NCBI RefSeq assembly: GCF_049059935.1
Contig: NZ_JBMGQR010000006.1
Span: forward strand, 41,635 to 105,634
From: JAURVT01 sp049059935
Lineage (GTDB): Bacteria > Actinomycetota > Actinomycetes > Propionibacteriales > Nocardioidaceae
DNA length: 64,000 nucleotides
Reading direction: 5' to 3'
Positions 61,968 to 64,000 of the stretch are shown here, in pieces (position 1 is the first letter of the stretch; the number at the start of each line of letters is the position of its first letter). The translations under genes and the position numbers were made by a program. The notes under the pieces were generated by a model. The model did not search any database. It worked only from the letters and a program-made list of their open reading frames with translations, and was not told the DNA's origin.

Positions 61968-62981
61968 TTATAGCCCAGTCGGGGCGGGCGGGGACGCAGG
62001 CGCGCCGCCGTCCGTCGCCGTGTCGACCACGCGGTCGAGCAGGGCGTCCGCGGCCCGGAACGGGTCGGTGGCACCCGCCAGCACGTCGTCGGCGAGGACG
62101 TCGAGGCGCGAGTCGCCCGAGACGTCGGCGAAGCTCTCCCGCAGGCGGGTGACGGCGATGGCCTCGATCTCGTCGCGCACCCGGAGCCGTCGACGGCGCT
62201 GCAGCTCCCCCGTGGCGTCGAGGTGCGCGCGGTGCTCCTCGATGCGCGCCGCGAGGTCGTCGAGCCCCTCGCCCTGGGAGGCGACGGTGCTGACGATCGG
62301 CGGGCGCCAGGAGCCCTCGGGCCGCTGGCCGAGCGACAGCATCGACCGCAGGTCGCGGGCCACCTGCCCGGCCCCCTCGCGGTCGGCCTTGTTGACGACG
62401 TAGACGTCGCCGACCTCCAGGATCCCCGCCTTGGCCGCCTGGATCCCGTCGCCCATGCCCGGCGCGAGCAGCACGACGGTGGTGTCGGCGAGGCCCGCGA
62501 CGTCGATCTCGGACTGCCCGACGCCGACGGTCTCCACCACGACGACGTCGCAGCCGGCCGCGTCGAGCACCCGCACCGCCTGGGGCGTGGCCCACGACAG
62601 GCCGCCGAGGTGGCCGCGGGTGGCCATCGACCGGATGTAGACGCCGGGGTCGGTGGCGTGGTCCTGCATGCGGACGCGGTCGCCGAGCAGCGCGCCGCCG
62701 GAGAAGGACGACGACGGGTCGACGGCGAGCACCCCGACGCGGTGCCCGCGCTCGCGCAGCCGGGTGACCAGCGCGGACGTCGTCGTCGACTTGCCGACGC
62801 CGGGCGACCCCGTGACGCCCACGACGTGCGCGGTGCCCGTGTGCCGGACCAGGAGCGCACTCACCTCGCGCAACCGCGGCGAGGCGTCCTCGACGAGCGA
62901 GATCAGGCGCGCCACCGACCGCGGGTCGCCCTCGCGGGCCCGCTCGACGAGCGCCGGCACGTCCACCTCACGCCGCGCCAC
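61968..62981 (-). CDS. meaB: MeaB-type GTPase, methylmalonyl-CoA mutase chaperone
   Basis: A 337-residue G3E-family P-loop GTPase that protects and reloads adenosylcobalamin-dependent methylmalonyl-CoA mutase. Walker A GSPGVGKST (about 56-64), VLAVDPSSSFSGGALLGDRVRM switch region, ETVGVGQSE (Walker B/switch II) and NKAD specificity motif. The mutase genes are not in the window; a thiolase lies upstream. GTG at 62981 follows TAGGGT (62993-62988) by 6 nt, again leaderless-like. Confidence 0.94.
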   Translation of the reverse strand: MARREVDVPALVERAREGDPRSVARLISLVEDASPRLREVSALLVRHTGTAHVVGVTGSPGVGKSTTTSALVTRLRERGHRVGVLAVDPSSSFSGGALLGDRVRMQDHATDPGVYIRSMATRGHLGGLSWATPQAVRVLDAAGCDVVVVETVGVGQSEIDVAGLADTTVVLLAPGMGDGIQAAKAGILEVGDVYVVNKADREGAGQVARDLRSMLSLGQRPEGSWRPPIVSTVASQGEGLDDLAARIEEHRAHLDATGELQRRRRLRVRDEIEAIAVTRLRESFADVSGDSRLDVLADDVLAGATDPFRAADALLDRVVDTATDGGAPASPPAPTGL

Positions 62982-62999
62982 GTCAGGACCCTACCGACC

Positions 63000-63041
63000 T
63001 GTCGGTGCGTGGTGATGCCAGGACGTCACCACGCACCGACA
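63000..63041 (-). terminator. 16-bp hairpin after the thiolase gene
   Basis: Perfect 16-nt arms (63000-63015, 63026-63041), 10-nt loop, 10 nt past the thiolase stop. The arm begins tgtcggtgc like the hairpins at 1765 and 12191. Confidence 0.75.
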
Positions 63042-63050
63042 AGTCGCACG

Positions 63051-64000
63051 TCAGGCGCCGGGGACGCTGATGACGAGGGCGTCGCCCTGGCCACCGCCAC
63101 CGCACAGCGCCGCTGCGCCGGTGCCGCCGCCGCGGCGGGCGAGCTCGAGGGCCAGGTGCAGGACGATGCGGGCGCCGCTCATGCCGATCGGGTGACCGAC
63201 GGCGATGGCGCCGCCGTTGACGTTGACCTTGTCCTCGTCGATGCCGAGCTCGCGGGCGCTGGCGATGCCGACGGCGGCGAAGGCCTCGTTGATCTCGACC
63301 AGGTCGAGGGACGCGGGGTCGATGCCGCCCTTGGCGCACGCCTTGGCGATCGCGTTGGCGGGCTGCATCTGCAGCGTGGAGTCGGGGCCGGAGACGCTCG
63401 CCGACGGACCGATCTCGGCGATCCAGGTGAGCCCGAGCTCCTCGGCCTTGTCCTTGCTCATGACGACGACCGCGCAGGCGCCGTCGGAGATCTGGCTGGC
63501 CGAGCCGGCGGTGATGGTCCCCGCCCTGTCGAACGCGGGACGCAGCTTGCCGAGGGAGTCGGTCGTGGTGTCGGCGCGGACGCCCTCGTCGGCCGACACG
63601 GTGACGGGGTCGCCGCGGCGGCTGGGGATCTCGACCGGGACGATCTCGTCGTCGAACAGGCCGTTCTTCTGGGCCTCGGCGGCGCGCTGGTGCGAGCGGG
63701 CGCTGAAGGCGTCCTGCTCCTCGCGGGTCAGCTGCAGGCCGTCGGCGTTGCACTGCTCGGTGAGCGCGCCCATGGCCTGGTCGGTGAGCGCGTCCCACAG
63801 CCCGTCGTGCGCCATGTGGTCGACGAGCGTGGCGTCGCCGTACTTGGTGCCCTCACGCGACGTGGGCAGCAGGTGCGGCGCCTGCGTCATCGACTCCTGG
63901 CCGCCGGCGACGACGACCTCGTGCTCGCCGGCGCGGATCAGCTGGTCGGCGAGCGCGATCGCGTTGATGCCCGAGAGGCACACCTTGTTGACGGTGATCG
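63051..64000 (-). CDS. Acetyl-CoA acetyltransferase (thiolase), 5' end outside window
   Basis: The C-terminal about 316 residues of a thiolase. The acylated Cys is in VNKVCLSGINAIALADQ at the very window edge; the second-site His is in GGAIAVGHPIGMSGAR and the third Cys in ALCGGGGQGDA. NEAFA is also intact. The frame continues past base 64000, so about 80-90 N-terminal residues are missing from view. Thiolytic (beta-oxidation) or condensing role cannot be told apart here. Confidence 0.94.
   Translation of the reverse strand, partial: ITVNKVCLSGINAIALADQLIRAGEHEVVVAGGQESMTQAPHLLPTSREGTKYGDATLVDHMAHDGLWDALTDQAMGALTEQCNADGLQLTREEQDAFSARSHQRAAEAQKNGLFDDEIVPVEIPSRRGDPVTVSADEGVRADTTTDSLGKLRPAFDRAGTITAGSASQISDGACAVVVMSKDKAEELGLTWIAEIGPSASVSGPDSTLQMQPANAIAKACAKGGIDPASLDLVEINEAFAAVGIASARELGIDEDKVNVNGGAIAVGHPIGMSGARIVLHLALELARRGGGTGAAALCGGGGQGDALVISVPGA

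Overview
This is a roughly 70% GC chromosomal window. Almost every codon ends in G or C, many starts are GTG, and genes often overlap by 1 to 4 bases. The gene content points to an aerobic actinobacterium: a LexA box of the TCGAAC-N4-GTTCGA type, an imuA-imuB-dnaE2 mutasome, a mycofactocin cluster, the GlgE maltosyltransferase pathway, and many genes with a -10-like hexamer exactly 6 nt before the start codon, as in leaderless mRNAs. I would guess Propionibacteriales (Nocardioides/Aeromicrobium-like), but that is inference. I saw no tRNA, rRNA, insertion sequence, phage gene or CRISPR array.

Left part (1-16038): a truncated ArsR/SRPBCC pair, an aldo/keto reductase, the SOS mutagenesis cassette (minus strand), an orphan nucleotidyltransferase between blocks of GC-rich repeats, glycerate kinase, an ABC-F ribosome-protection-type ATPase behind a WhiB7-like promoter with a three-codon upstream ORF, a MarR regulator, and a C4-dicarboxylate module (dctA divergent from a sensor kinase/response regulator pair).

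Middle part (16043-41365): a minus-strand peptide-use block (dipeptide/oligopeptide ABC importer followed by two tandem secreted S8 proteases), then etfBA, then the mycofactocin operon mftA-B-C-D-E-SDR-mftF. A divergent promoter region separates a Fis-type regulator from an NDMA-dependent (mycofactocin-type) alcohol dehydrogenase. The dehydrogenase is followed at once by a MoxR ATPase and a VWA protein that appears to start with CTG. The mftA and dehydrogenase promoters share a 17-bp palindrome, so they look like one regulon. A membrane protein, a second zinc alcohol dehydrogenase and an enoyl-CoA hydratase follow.

Right part (41506-64000): glgX, a heme peroxidase, an unrecognised three-gene overlapping operon with a WXG-like protein, and the complete GlgE alpha-glucan pathway (glgE, treS, maltokinase, glgB) with a coupled Nudix gene. 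After these come a lipoprotein/membrane-protein pair, an SDR, a divergent FAD monooxygenase/TetR pair with twin operators, a CnoX-like thioredoxin-fold co-chaperone, a PH-domain membrane protein, meaB, and a thiolase cut by the window end.

The best candidates for under-described biology are the mycofactocin dehydrogenase/MoxR/VWA unit with its shared operator, the three-gene WXG-like operon at 45451-47143, and the ABC-F leader with its three-codon ORF.
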